Source of the DNA: CBDBJR01 sp965206445
GTDB taxonomy: Bacteria; Pseudomonadota; Gammaproteobacteria; Arenicellales; Poriferihabitantaceae
NCBI GenBank assembly: GCA_965206445.1
Contig: CBDBJR010000001.1
Coordinates: 372,001-436,000 of the forward strand
Direction: 5' to 3'
DNA: 64,000 nucleotides
Shown: positions 19,494-27,307 of the stretch, piece by piece
Position numbering within the stretch: position 1 is the stretch's first letter
How the letters are laid out: every line of letters begins with the position of its first letter
Made by a program: the position numbers and the translations under genes
The notes under the pieces: model-generated
Seen by the model: only the letters and a program-made list of their open reading frames with translations
Databases searched by the model: none
What the model was told of the DNA's origin: nothing

Positions 19494-20429
19494 TCAGTAG
19501 CCGGCAGCGCGATCGATTTGATGCAGCAGTGGCCGGCCCTGCAGCAGGCGCCGATAGTTTTCGGCCACATCCGCCAGGCCGTCGTTCAGGCGCCAGCCGG
19601 CAACATGCGGCGTCACCGTGATTTTTGCATGCCGCCAAAACGGATGCGACGGCGGCAGCGGCTCCTGCTCAAATACATCCAGCACCGCCCCACCCAGGTG
19701 GCCGCTGTCCAGCGCCGCCAGCAGATCCGACTCGACAATCAGATCACCGCGGCCGATATTGATCAGCCTGCCGCCGGGCTTGATTTTCGCCAGCAGCCCG
19801 GCGTCGAACAGGCCGCGGGTCTGCACGGTCGCCGGCAGCACGCCGATCACATAATCGCATTCGGCCAGCAGGCCGGGCAGTTGCGCCCGGCCGCAGCGGC
19901 AATCAACCCCGTCCACGGTTTTGGCCGAGCGGCTCCAGCCCAGCAGGCGAAACCCGAGCGCCGCAAAAGCAGCGGCAATATGCGTGCCCATATAGCCCAG
20001 CCCGAGGATGCCGACGGTGGTCTGCGCGCTGTGCCGCGGGGGCAGCGGCCGCCAGCGCCCGCGCGCCGCATCCCCGGCATAGCGCGGTGCGTGTTGTTGT
20101 TGGCTCAGCACATGGGCCAGGCAGTACTCGACCATTTCCTGCGCCGCCATGGTCGACTTCAAGCGGGTGATTTTCACCGCCGCCGGCAGCGCCGCGTGGC
20201 CGGTGACAGTCTCGACCCCGGCGCCCAGTTGCTGTATCAATTGCAGATTCGGCAACGCGGCGAGCACGCCCGGGTCAAAGGTCGTGGTCGTGAGCATGAT
20301 GACGTCGGGCCGGGGCTGCCCGTCATGGCCGCAATAGAGCCTGACTCCCGGCAGGTGCGGCGCGAGGTAATCGTACAACGCCTGATCCGACATCCAGCCG
20401 GGGTGGCGTATATCAATCAACAGCGCCAT
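19494..20429 (-). CDS. D-isomer 2-hydroxyacid dehydrogenase (GhrA-like)
   Basis: This protein of about 311 residues starts at MALLIDIRHPGWMSD. It has the split catalytic domain and a central Rossmann domain with the nucleotide motif VGILGLGYMGTHIAAAF. The catalytic set is Arg (INIGRGDLIVE), Glu (FEQEPLPPSHPFW) and His (VTPHVAGW). It would reduce glyoxylate, hydroxypyruvate or another 2-oxo acid with NAD(P)H. A longer frame to 20555 would overlap the upstream oxygenase gene and adds Arg-rich residues unlike the family. It is last in a three-gene minus-strand operon after the 2OG oxygenase. Confidence 0.85.
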   Translation of the reverse strand: MALLIDIRHPGWMSDQALYDYLAPHLPGVRLYCGHDGQPRPDVIMLTTTTFDPGVLAALPNLQLIQQLGAGVETVTGHAALPAAVKITRLKSTMAAQEMVEYCLAHVLSQQQHAPRYAGDAARGRWRPLPPRHSAQTTVGILGLGYMGTHIAAAFAALGFRLLGWSRSAKTVDGVDCRCGRAQLPGLLAECDYVIGVLPATVQTRGLFDAGLLAKIKPGGRLINIGRGDLIVESDLLAALDSGHLGGAVLDVFEQEPLPPSHPFWRHAKITVTPHVAGWRLNDGLADVAENYRRLLQGRPLLHQIDRAAGY

Positions 20430-20496
20430 CGCCGCTCCGTCGCCCAGCGCCGCTGGGATGGGTGAACACCGCGCCCCGCCCGGCGGCCAAAGGCCA

Positions 20497-21489
20497 TCAT
20501 GACGCGTCCGGGGCCGGCGCATCCGGCGGTTGGCGATAGGCAAAGGCCCTGCCAAACCGCCAGATCAGATAATCGCCGACGGTAATCGGCGGCAGCCGGC
20601 CAGCCCGCTCGGTGCCGGGTATTTCTGCCGCATCGACCCGGGTTTCGGGCTCCGGGTCGAACGCCAGCACCAGCGACAGGCGTCGTTTGCCGGAGCGGTT
20701 GACCACCCGATGGGGGGTTGAGCGCAACGCGCCGGCAGTCCAGCGGGCGAGCAGATCGCCGACGTTGACCACCAGCGTATCCTCGACCGGCGGCGCCTCG
20801 ATCCAGTCGCCGGAACAATGCTGCACCTGCAAACCGCCGACCTCATCCTGACACAATACGGTCAGCAGCCCAAAATCGGTATGCGGGCTGACGCCAAACA
20901 CGTCACCGCCCAGATCGGCCGGCTGATCCGGATAATAAACAAACGTGGCGCGGCTCAGCGGCCGCCGGCAGGTGCGCAGAAAAAAACCGGCATCCAGCCC
21001 CAAACCGAGCGCGAAACCGTGCAGCAAATACCGCGCGACCCGGTCGGCATGATGAAAATACGCCATCGCGCAGCCCGGCATCCCGGGCACAAAGTCGGGC
21101 CAGACATTCGGCCCGCGCAGCGGATGGTCGGTCGGGCTGTGCCCGGCTTCGTCCTGATAGCCCCAGATATAGCTTTCTTTTAGATCAGCGGCGGCCTCGT
21201 CGTGCATCCTCGAATCCCCGTAGGCCAGCCAGCCGCGGTGGTGCTCGGAAGTCTTATAGCGTGCCTTTTCCTGTTGCGGCGCGGAAAAAAACGCATCGGC
21301 GACCGCGCGCGCACGGTCAATCACCGGCCGCGGTATGCCGTGCCCGGCGATATAGATAAACCCAACCTCCCGACTCGCCTTGAGCAGAGCGGACGCCACC
21401 CGTTGCGGCCGGCTGCCGTCGCGCAGCGGCGTAATATCGATCACCGGAATCGCATCGATGGTGACCGGTTGTGCGTTGTCGGACATCAT
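20497..21489 (-). CDS. 2-oxoglutarate/Fe(II) oxygenase, isopenicillin N synthase-like
   Basis: This 330-residue protein has the DIOX_N region (IPVIDITPLRDGS, GFIYIAGHGIP) and a double-stranded beta-helix core. The iron triad is H203 and D205 (PHTDFGLLT) with H260 (TPHRVV), and R270-x-S272 would bind 2-oxoglutarate. It would oxidise a small molecule; the substrate is unknown. The start overlaps the stop of the upstream gene in an ATGA arrangement (21486-21489), so the two are probably translationally coupled. A second ATG lies one codon in. Confidence 0.9.
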   Translation of the reverse strand: MMSDNAQPVTIDAIPVIDITPLRDGSRPQRVASALLKASREVGFIYIAGHGIPRPVIDRARAVADAFFSAPQQEKARYKTSEHHRGWLAYGDSRMHDEAAADLKESYIWGYQDEAGHSPTDHPLRGPNVWPDFVPGMPGCAMAYFHHADRVARYLLHGFALGLGLDAGFFLRTCRRPLSRATFVYYPDQPADLGGDVFGVSPHTDFGLLTVLCQDEVGGLQVQHCSGDWIEAPPVEDTLVVNVGDLLARWTAGALRSTPHRVVNRSGKRRLSLVLAFDPEPETRVDAAEIPGTERAGRLPPITVGDYLIWRFGRAFAYRQPPDAPAPDAS

Positions 21490-22109
21490 TCGGCCGGCGG
21501 TGCTGTCGGCGGCGTCATCAACTGCGCCGCCGGTGGGTCGGCGTAATAGCCAACCCGATCGTTTTCGGTGGTCACGCCGAGGCCGTTCAGGCTGCGGTTG
21601 ACATAGTTGAAGTAGCCGACAATCTGATTGACTTCGAGAATCTGCCCGTCGTCAACCCCGGCGGCTTTTAGCCTGTCCACATCCGGGCGCTGCATTGCCC
21701 CCGGCGACAGCGTCAGTTTTTCCGCATATTCCAGCAACGCCAGTTCGACCCCGTCAAAGACCGCGCCCGGCGTTCGTGCCTGTAGCGCCGCCTCAATCGC
21801 CTCCGCCCGGCGCTCATCGCCGATCAAATGCCGTGCATTCGCCCAGTGATTGGCCAGCGAATACGGACACCGATTGAGCATCGAGACATAGCTGCCGATG
21901 GTCTCCTGCAGCCACAGCGGCAGAGTATTGGCCGCATCGTGCAGCACCGCCCGGTACAGCATCACATGGCCGCGCAGGGTATTGGGCCGCAGCGAATGCA
22001 CCCGCATGACGTTGTCCACCGTGCCGTGCGGCGTCCGCGCCAGCGCCAACGCCTCGCGCAGGTCGTCGTCGGCCTGCGCATCGGCAATCATTTTGATCCA
22101 GGCGGTCAT
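21486..22109 (-). CDS. Carboxymuconolactone decarboxylase/AhpD-fold protein
   Basis: This helical protein of about 207 residues starts at MTAWIKMIADAQ. Its layout is that of the peroxidase-related AhpD-like group: MLYRAVLHDAANTLPLWLQE, then the active-site helix NRCPYSLANHWANAR, then a C-terminal helix bundle with NQIVGYFNYVNR. The usual CxxC redox pair reads C-P-Y-S, so the second cysteine is replaced by serine while the downstream histidine is kept. Disulfide reductase chemistry is therefore doubtful. It is first in the operon with the 2OG oxygenase and dehydrogenase. The longer frame to 22499 is unlikely to be coding. Confidence 0.8.
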   Translation of the reverse strand: MTAWIKMIADAQADDDLREALALARTPHGTVDNVMRVHSLRPNTLRGHVMLYRAVLHDAANTLPLWLQETIGSYVSMLNRCPYSLANHWANARHLIGDERRAEAIEAALQARTPGAVFDGVELALLEYAEKLTLSPGAMQRPDVDRLKAAGVDDGQILEVNQIVGYFNYVNRSLNGLGVTTENDRVGYYADPPAAQLMTPPTAPPAE

Positions 22110-22538
22110 GGGGGTTATCTGATCGGGTTGGTGTGAATCGATATTTTGCCGGTGGTGTGCGGTCGATAAGATTGATGTTGCCGTGCCGAGCGGTGCAAAG
22201 CGGCCAAAGAGCGTAGCCTGATCCTGACCCATTATCCGACTGCACTGCCGGCCTCGGCAACGGTCGGCTGACAGAATCAGTCTGCCATAATGCGCCGTTG
22301 TCGGCAACCCGGATTTTTGCCGGCCTGCCCATTTGCAGGTGCTATGCCTGGCTGCCGCCCGGCAGCCCGTTGCGAAACGCATACCGACTGGTGGGGCGTG
22401 AGAGGCGTTGCTGCCTCCGGTATCGGTAGACACTGGATTGACAGGCAATATTTTTACGCAATTCCCCAGTTTAAGATATTGATTGTTTTTCCTCATCAAT
22501 AGCTTGACTAGAACCTGCCACCTCTCATAGAATAAATC

Positions 22539-22668
22539 TTGTAAACACCAGCGTAGCTCCTTGTCGGGTTATCTGCTGAATAAAATAGCGCGTATCAGGT
22601 ATGGGGGTAGCTTCCCGTATCTGCGTGAATAGGCAGTACTCTCCACATTTCTATGTTGGTGTTTACAA
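22539..22668. repeat. 12-bp perfect inverted repeats enclosing 106 bp
   Basis: TTGTAAACACCA (22539-22550) and its exact reverse complement TGGTGTTTACAA (22657-22668) bound a 130-bp segment at the island edge. The segment could be a small inverted-repeat element or a pair of regulator sites. No target duplication is evident. Confidence 0.45.
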
Positions 22669-22670
22669 AC

Positions 22671-22696
22671 GGCCTGGCACTCTACTGTGCCGGGCC
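22671..22696 (+). promoter_or_regulatory. Hairpin in the leader of the small lipoprotein gene
   Basis: GGCCTGGCAC (22671-22680) pairs with GTGCCGGGCC (22687-22696), with one G-U pair and a 6-nt loop. It lies 26 bp before the lipoprotein start, in or near the untranslated leader. No T-run follows, so an attenuator is not indicated. Confidence 0.35.
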
Positions 22697-22722
22697 ATTC
22701 CAACATTACTCAGGAGAAAAAC

Positions 22723-22944
22723 ATGAAAATGATTGTCATAGCCGCGCAAATGGCCGTAGTTTTATTGCTTGTGGGCTGCGTACCTGTTCTGGTCGGTGGT
22801 GCTTTTTACTCACACAATGTGTCCAAGAAAAGCTGTAGTGAACTTAATAAATCGCCGGATCTTGTTGAAAAATTAAAGATACCTGAGTTCAAGGCGCACT
22901 ATAATAAAGTCTGCAAGCTAGACAAGAAAAAAGAGGAACCCTAA
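22723..22944 (+). CDS. Small lipoprotein
   Basis: This 73-residue protein begins MKMIVIAAQMAVVLLLVGC. It has a short charged start, a hydrophobic core and the lipobox LLVGC, so signal peptidase II cleavage and acylation of the cysteine are expected. The mature part is small and Lys-rich with two further cysteines, and no family is recognised. A clear Shine-Dalgarno (AGGAG, about 22711) supports this start rather than the ATG at 22687. A T-run follows the stop near 22951-22959. The gene sits at the left end of the A+T-richer island. Confidence 0.75.
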   Translation: MKMIVIAAQMAVVLLLVGCVPVLVGGAFYSHNVSKKSCSELNKSPDLVEKLKIPEFKAHYNKVCKLDKKKEEP

Positions 22945-22988
22945 TCAGAGCTTTTTTTTATTTCTAGAATAGTGAGTTGGCACCGTTT

Positions 22989-23210
22989 CTAGCTAATTTG
23001 CCATTGTTCGATATGATTGATAGCGGCTTTCTCTATTTTAGAGAAGGTGCATTCTAAATTAAGCGGTGGTTCTGATTTCCCAAAGTGCATTACCGGGGAT
23101 TGGATAAGAATGCTTACCGCCTGTTCGTAGCCAGTTCGATCGATCAGTACATAGTTCGATGATGTAGTCTCGGAATGAGGAGGTAGATTTATAAAATAAA
23201 AATAATACAC
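22989..23210 (-). CDS. Possible small hypothetical protein
   Basis: This is a 73-codon frame with a GTG start in A+T-rich DNA between the lipoprotein gene and the divergent DUF262 nuclease gene. The translation (hydrophobic aromatic start, then charged) matches nothing I know, and no convincing Shine-Dalgarno is present. It may be a chance frame; it is listed because it fills an otherwise empty gap. Confidence 0.25.
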   Translation of the reverse strand: MYYFYFINLPPHSETTSSNYVLIDRTGYEQAVSILIQSPVMHFGKSEPPLNLECTFSKIEKAAINHIEQWQIS

Positions 23211-23322
23211 TACCCGGTCATGATAGTCTATACTGATGGTTTTGATCGTATCTGACTTGGAAATCTATAATCAGGTACAACAGATAAGCAAACTAATACC
23301 CTTATTTATTGAGAGTAAAAAT

Positions 23323-25008
23323 ATGAAAGTTGAAATTATAACTACCCATACTGTAGATACGCTTATTGAGCGAAAGAAGAAAAATTTCTTGAAATTAAAC
23401 AGGGAGTATCAGCGCGGGCTGGCTTGGAGCAAACTTCAACAGCTTATGTTTATCGACTCAATTTTTCGTGGATACTCAATACCTGCTTTCTATTTTCATA
23501 AAATCCAAGAATCAGTTGGATCGGACACAAACACATTCTATAATATTGTGGATGGGCAACAAAGAATTGATACAATTTATGGCTATGCCGAGGGTGCTTT
23601 TCCACTTTTAGATCCAGCAGAAGATGGCTTTCGATTTCCAAATTTTGTTAAAAATACCCCGTGCCCATGGGCGAGCAAGCATTTTAATGAGCTTCCGGAA
23701 TCTCTTAAGAAACAGTTTAAGGATACTCCCGTGGTTGTGTACGAAATTTCTACTACAGATGAAAACGAAATAAGAGATTTATTTATTCGGTTACAAGGGG
23801 GCACTCCTCTTACACCTCAAGATAAACGGGATGCATGGCCTGGAAATTTTACAGAGTATGTCCTTAGGATTGGCGGAAAAACCGGCGTCGATAGATGGTA
23901 TGGAGTTCCTGTGTTTAAAGAAAGAATTTCAAATGAAAGTCGTCGTCGCCAACTTATCGCTCAAGTTTTTATGTTGTTTTGGTCGATTAGAAAAGAAAAT
24001 AGATTCTGTGATATAAAATCCAAAAATATAGACCAGTTTTATCATGAACACGTTGATTTTGATGAACAAGCGACAGATGTGAAAAGATTTGATGAAATTG
24101 GCAAAAAACTACACAGAGTGCTATCTGGATGGACAAAAATTCAGGGGCACTACCTTATTCATCTTTTTCTGCTTGCGGATTCATTGCTGGATGACTATCT
24201 TCCCAGCTGGGAAAATAAACTAGGGGAGGCGTTGGATGAATTTGATCGTCGATTTAATCAAGCATCTAAGGATGCTAATAACCAAATTACCGATGCAGAG
24301 TTTGAAAAGTACTGGAGTTTTTACGCTCAGTGGACAAGAACAAACTCTGATATAGCTAGCACAATACAGCGGCGGCACACCTTTTTTGAAAAAGAAATAT
24401 TGGCATTGCTTGATTTGAAGAAGCGAGACAGTAATCGTTCTTTTACTGATTTGGAGAGACGTCAAATTTTTCGGCGCGATAAAGGTCAATGTCAGTATTG
24501 CAAAATGATGGGGCAAGATAATAAAGTTCCATGGAGTGAAAGCGAAATACATCATGTTACTCCTTATTCACGAGGTGGTCGAACAAATATCGTCAATGCT
24601 GCATTGATGCACAAAGATTGCCACCCGAAAAGTGAGCGAGACGTTAATAAGTTTATGAGTTACTGGCGGGATAAACAGTCTGATGATAATGAAGAGGAAA
24701 TTTTGATGCCAATAACTCCTCGGAAAGGGAAAAAAAGAGAATTACCCCCTGACGGTACAAAAGTGAAATTTGATTGGAAAGATCAGCTTTATGAGGGGGT
24801 AATTAAGGGACGGAGAATTAAGCTCAATACCCACCACGGAGAAGGGTACACATCTTTCACCAGCGCCTCACGTAGTATTACCAATACTTCACGAAATGGC
24901 TGGAATGATTGGGATATTCAGCTTCCCGGTGAAAAGGATTGGATATTGGCTAATCACTGGAGAACTCCCTCAAAGAGAAAACCACTTCTGACACTGTCAG
25001 GATTATAG
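23323..25008 (+). CDS. DUF262-HNH nuclease with probable RAMA domain
   Basis: This protein of about 561 residues has three parts. The N-terminal DUF262 (GmrS/ParB-like) NTPase-type domain carries REYQRGLAW and VDGQQRIDT and would use nucleotide hydrolysis to control DNA cleavage. A helical linker follows. An HNH nuclease comes near residues 380-450 (RRDKGQCQYC, EIHHVTPYSRGGRTN, HKDCHPKS), its cysteines forming a zinc site. The C-terminal tail (GTKVKFDWKDQLYEGVI, NGWNDWD) resembles the RAMA domain of modification-linked proteins. The architecture is akin to type IV or GmrSD-like restriction of modified DNA. The start at 23323 has GAGAG upstream; the frame opens at 23236. It lies 172 bp before a DNA methylase gene. 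Confidence 0.8.
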   Translation: MKVEIITTHTVDTLIERKKKNFLKLNREYQRGLAWSKLQQLMFIDSIFRGYSIPAFYFHKIQESVGSDTNTFYNIVDGQQRIDTIYGYAEGAFPLLDPAEDGFRFPNFVKNTPCPWASKHFNELPESLKKQFKDTPVVVYEISTTDENEIRDLFIRLQGGTPLTPQDKRDAWPGNFTEYVLRIGGKTGVDRWYGVPVFKERISNESRRRQLIAQVFMLFWSIRKENRFCDIKSKNIDQFYHEHVDFDEQATDVKRFDEIGKKLHRVLSGWTKIQGHYLIHLFLLADSLLDDYLPSWENKLGEALDEFDRRFNQASKDANNQITDAEFEKYWSFYAQWTRTNSDIASTIQRRHTFFEKEILALLDLKKRDSNRSFTDLERRQIFRRDKGQCQYCKMMGQDNKVPWSESEIHHVTPYSRGGRTNIVNAALMHKDCHPKSERDVNKFMSYWRDKQSDDNEEEILMPITPRKGKKRELPPDGTKVKFDWKDQLYEGVIKGRRIKLNTHHGEGYTSFTSASRSITNTSRNGWNDWDIQLPGEKDWILANHWRTPSKRKPLLTLSGL

Positions 25009-25180
25009 GTTGTCAAATTACCGGAGAATCCCCTCAAGGAGTAAGACAACTTAAAGGTTCAATATCGCCTTTAACAGCACCTACCAAAGCGCAAAGAGAA
25101 GATGTCGTTGCTATTTAGGGCAATTCTGCCAAGGTGGAACATAAATTTGGCATTATCAAGTGGCGGTTCGGATTTTAAAG

Positions 25181-26743
25181 ATGAGGGTTAACCAACTTGA
25201 AAGTCAGCGCCAGACATTACAGGATGAGCTTGATGGGGAAAAGACCCAGGAAGAGCGCAACATCATGGGACAGTTTTCAACGCCTGTTGCCCTTGCAAAT
25301 GACGTTTTGATCCATGCTAAAAACATATTCCCAAAGCATGGCAAGGTGCGCTTTCTTGATCCGGCGTTTGGTACCGGTTCTTTTTACAGTGCGTTGCATA
25401 CTATCTTCCCGCCAACGCGAATTGAAGCCGCCACCGGTTTTGAAATTGACGAACATTACGGCAAACCGGCTTTGAAGCTATGGGAAAAAACCGACCTTAA
25501 CTACCGGCTTGCAGACTTCACCAAACAACAGCCACCGGCTGAAGATGAAAAGTTCAATTTAATCGTTTGTAATCCGCCATACGTCCGCCATCATCACATA
25601 AACGATCAAAAACAACGGTTGCAAACAAAAGCCCTTGAAGCTGCAAATATGAAGCTGTCCGGTTTGGCTGGTCTTTATTGTTACTTTATGGCGCTTGCAC
25701 ATCCATGGATGCAACAAAACGGTATCGCCGGCTGGCTGATACCAAGTGAGTTTATGGACGTGAACTACGGCCAGGCGGTTAAAGATTATCTGTTGAATGA
25801 AGTTACCCTGCTTCAAATACACCGTTTTGATCCGGGTGACGTTCAATTTGATGATGCGCTTGTTTCATCGGCTGTTGTCTGGTTCAAGAATAAAAAGCCG
25901 GGCAGGAATAACAAAGTAAAGTTTACTTATGGTGGAACAATCGACGTGCCGGCACATAAAAAATACGTTGGCTTTTCCACGTTAGCAACAGAAAGGAAAT
26001 GGACACGTTTTCCACTTGCTGATAAACGTGAACAAAATAATGCGCCAAAGTTAAACCATTTCTTCGCAGTGAAGCGCGGCATTGCAACCGGTGACAATAA
26101 ATTCTTTGTGCTTACACGCGAACAGATTGAAAGCCGTGGATTACCGCTTGAACAGTTTCTTCCGATTTTGCCAAGCCCGCGCTACCTTGACGCCACTGAA
26201 GTGAAAGCGGATAAAAATGGTTTCCCTGATATTGAAAATCAACTGTTTGTTCTGGACTGTAAACTCCCACCTGACGAAGTGAAGCGTGTTTACCCTGAAC
26301 TTTATGACTACCTTGAAGAAGGTGTTCAATCCGGCGTATCTGAAAGGTATTTGTGCAAAAATCGTAAGATTTGGTATGCACAAGAAAACCGTCCTGAAAG
26401 TCGATTCTATTGCACATATATCGGACGTTCAGACAAGAAAGGGAAAAATCCTTTCCGCTTTGTGTTGAACAGGTCAAAAGCGATTGTTGCCAATTCATAC
26501 TTGATACTTTATCCCAGGCCCCACTTGGAAAAAGAAATTGAACAGAACCCGGACTTGAATGAGCGTTTGATTGAAGCGTTAAACCGGATCACCGGAAAAG
26601 CCATGCTTGATGAAGGTCGTGTGTATGGTGGCGGTATGCACAAGATGGAACCCAAAGAACTTTCAAATGTTCCGGCCACCGAAATACAAGCGCTTTTCAA
26701 CGGCGGATTAACTGAATTGCAACGCGATATTTTTGCAGCGTAA
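25181..26743 (+). CDS. N6-adenine DNA methyltransferase (PstI/BsuBI-like)
   Basis: This protein of about 520 residues has class I SAM motifs FLDPAFGTGSF (motif I) and IVCNPPYV (NPPY, motif IV), in the order seen in gamma-type adenine methylases such as M.PstI/M.BsuBI. The early GQFSTPVALANDV block is also typical. The C-terminal half would be the target-recognition region. Such enzymes are normally paired with a BsuBI/PstI-type endonuclease; none is found next to it, and only decayed GIY-YIG sequences follow. A GTG at 25160 is an alternative start. It may be a solitary methylase or the protective arm of the neighbouring DUF262-HNH protein. Confidence 0.85.
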   Translation: MRVNQLESQRQTLQDELDGEKTQEERNIMGQFSTPVALANDVLIHAKNIFPKHGKVRFLDPAFGTGSFYSALHTIFPPTRIEAATGFEIDEHYGKPALKLWEKTDLNYRLADFTKQQPPAEDEKFNLIVCNPPYVRHHHINDQKQRLQTKALEAANMKLSGLAGLYCYFMALAHPWMQQNGIAGWLIPSEFMDVNYGQAVKDYLLNEVTLLQIHRFDPGDVQFDDALVSSAVVWFKNKKPGRNNKVKFTYGGTIDVPAHKKYVGFSTLATERKWTRFPLADKREQNNAPKLNHFFAVKRGIATGDNKFFVLTREQIESRGLPLEQFLPILPSPRYLDATEVKADKNGFPDIENQLFVLDCKLPPDEVKRVYPELYDYLEEGVQSGVSERYLCKNRKIWYAQENRPESRFYCTYIGRSDKKGKNPFRFVLNRSKAIVANSYLILYPRPHLEKEIEQNPDLNERLIEALNRITGKAMLDEGRVYGGGMHKMEPKELSNVPATEIQALFNGGLTELQRDIFAA

Positions 26744-26913
26744 GGACACGCAGCAGATATGTGATTATTCACCGGTTGCTGCGAGGTTGTCGAGTGATTC
26801 CCCGGGGTTCGGAATGAGGGTGAGCGGATAGTTGCACTTGCCGACCAATTTAAGCCTTTCATAGGGTGTGCGGATTCAACCTCGAAGTGCAACAGGTTGA
26901 TCAATGCTGAATA

Positions 26914-27300
26914 ATGCTTGATTTGGCGTTTTCATGCCAGGACATTATCGATAAAGACAACGGCAAGAAGTATGTCGGCTCCGCATACGGCAAATCGGGC
27001 CTGTGGTCGAGGTGGGCCTGCTACATGGAAACAGGCCACGGCTATAACGATGATCTCGCGAAGCTGATCGATGAAAAAGGGCTGGACTATGCCTGGGAGA
27101 ACTTTCAATTCTCACTCTTGGAGTATCGGTCAATGAAGACCGATGACGACGATATCATCGCCAGAGAAGCCTGGTGGAAAAAGGCGCTTATCTCATTGCC
27201 AATAAAGAAAACGGCAAGAAGTATGTTGGTTCCGCATATGGCGACTCAGGCCTGTGATCCCGGTGGGTCTGTTATATGGAACAGGCTACGGCTAAAGAAG
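26914..27300 (+). pseudogene. Decayed tandem GIY-YIG nuclease fragments
   Basis: The first fragment (about 26936-27190) encodes DKDNGKKYVGSAYGKSGLW through REAWWKKAL, the pattern of a small GIY-YIG endonuclease, but its first strand (the GIY part) is missing. A second, partial copy begins about 27185 in another frame (LIANKENGKKYVGSAYGDSGL) and is broken by a TGA in place of the Trp codon and a later one-base deletion. The two copies (26951-27048 and 27202-27295) are clearly homologous, so this is a tandem duplication in decay. It ends just before the 3' end of the helicase gene. It could be the remains of the restriction partner of the upstream methylase. Confidence 0.65.
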
Positions 27301-27307
27301 AGGTTGA

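Larger units (their letters stand above)
22110..22722. other. Intergenic region at the left edge of the A+T-richer island
   Basis: These 613 bases contain no convincing gene. G+C content drops visibly from about 22440 onward. It holds a 12-bp inverted repeat pair and a hairpin, listed separately, and must contain the promoters of the divergent flanking genes. Confidence 0.5.
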
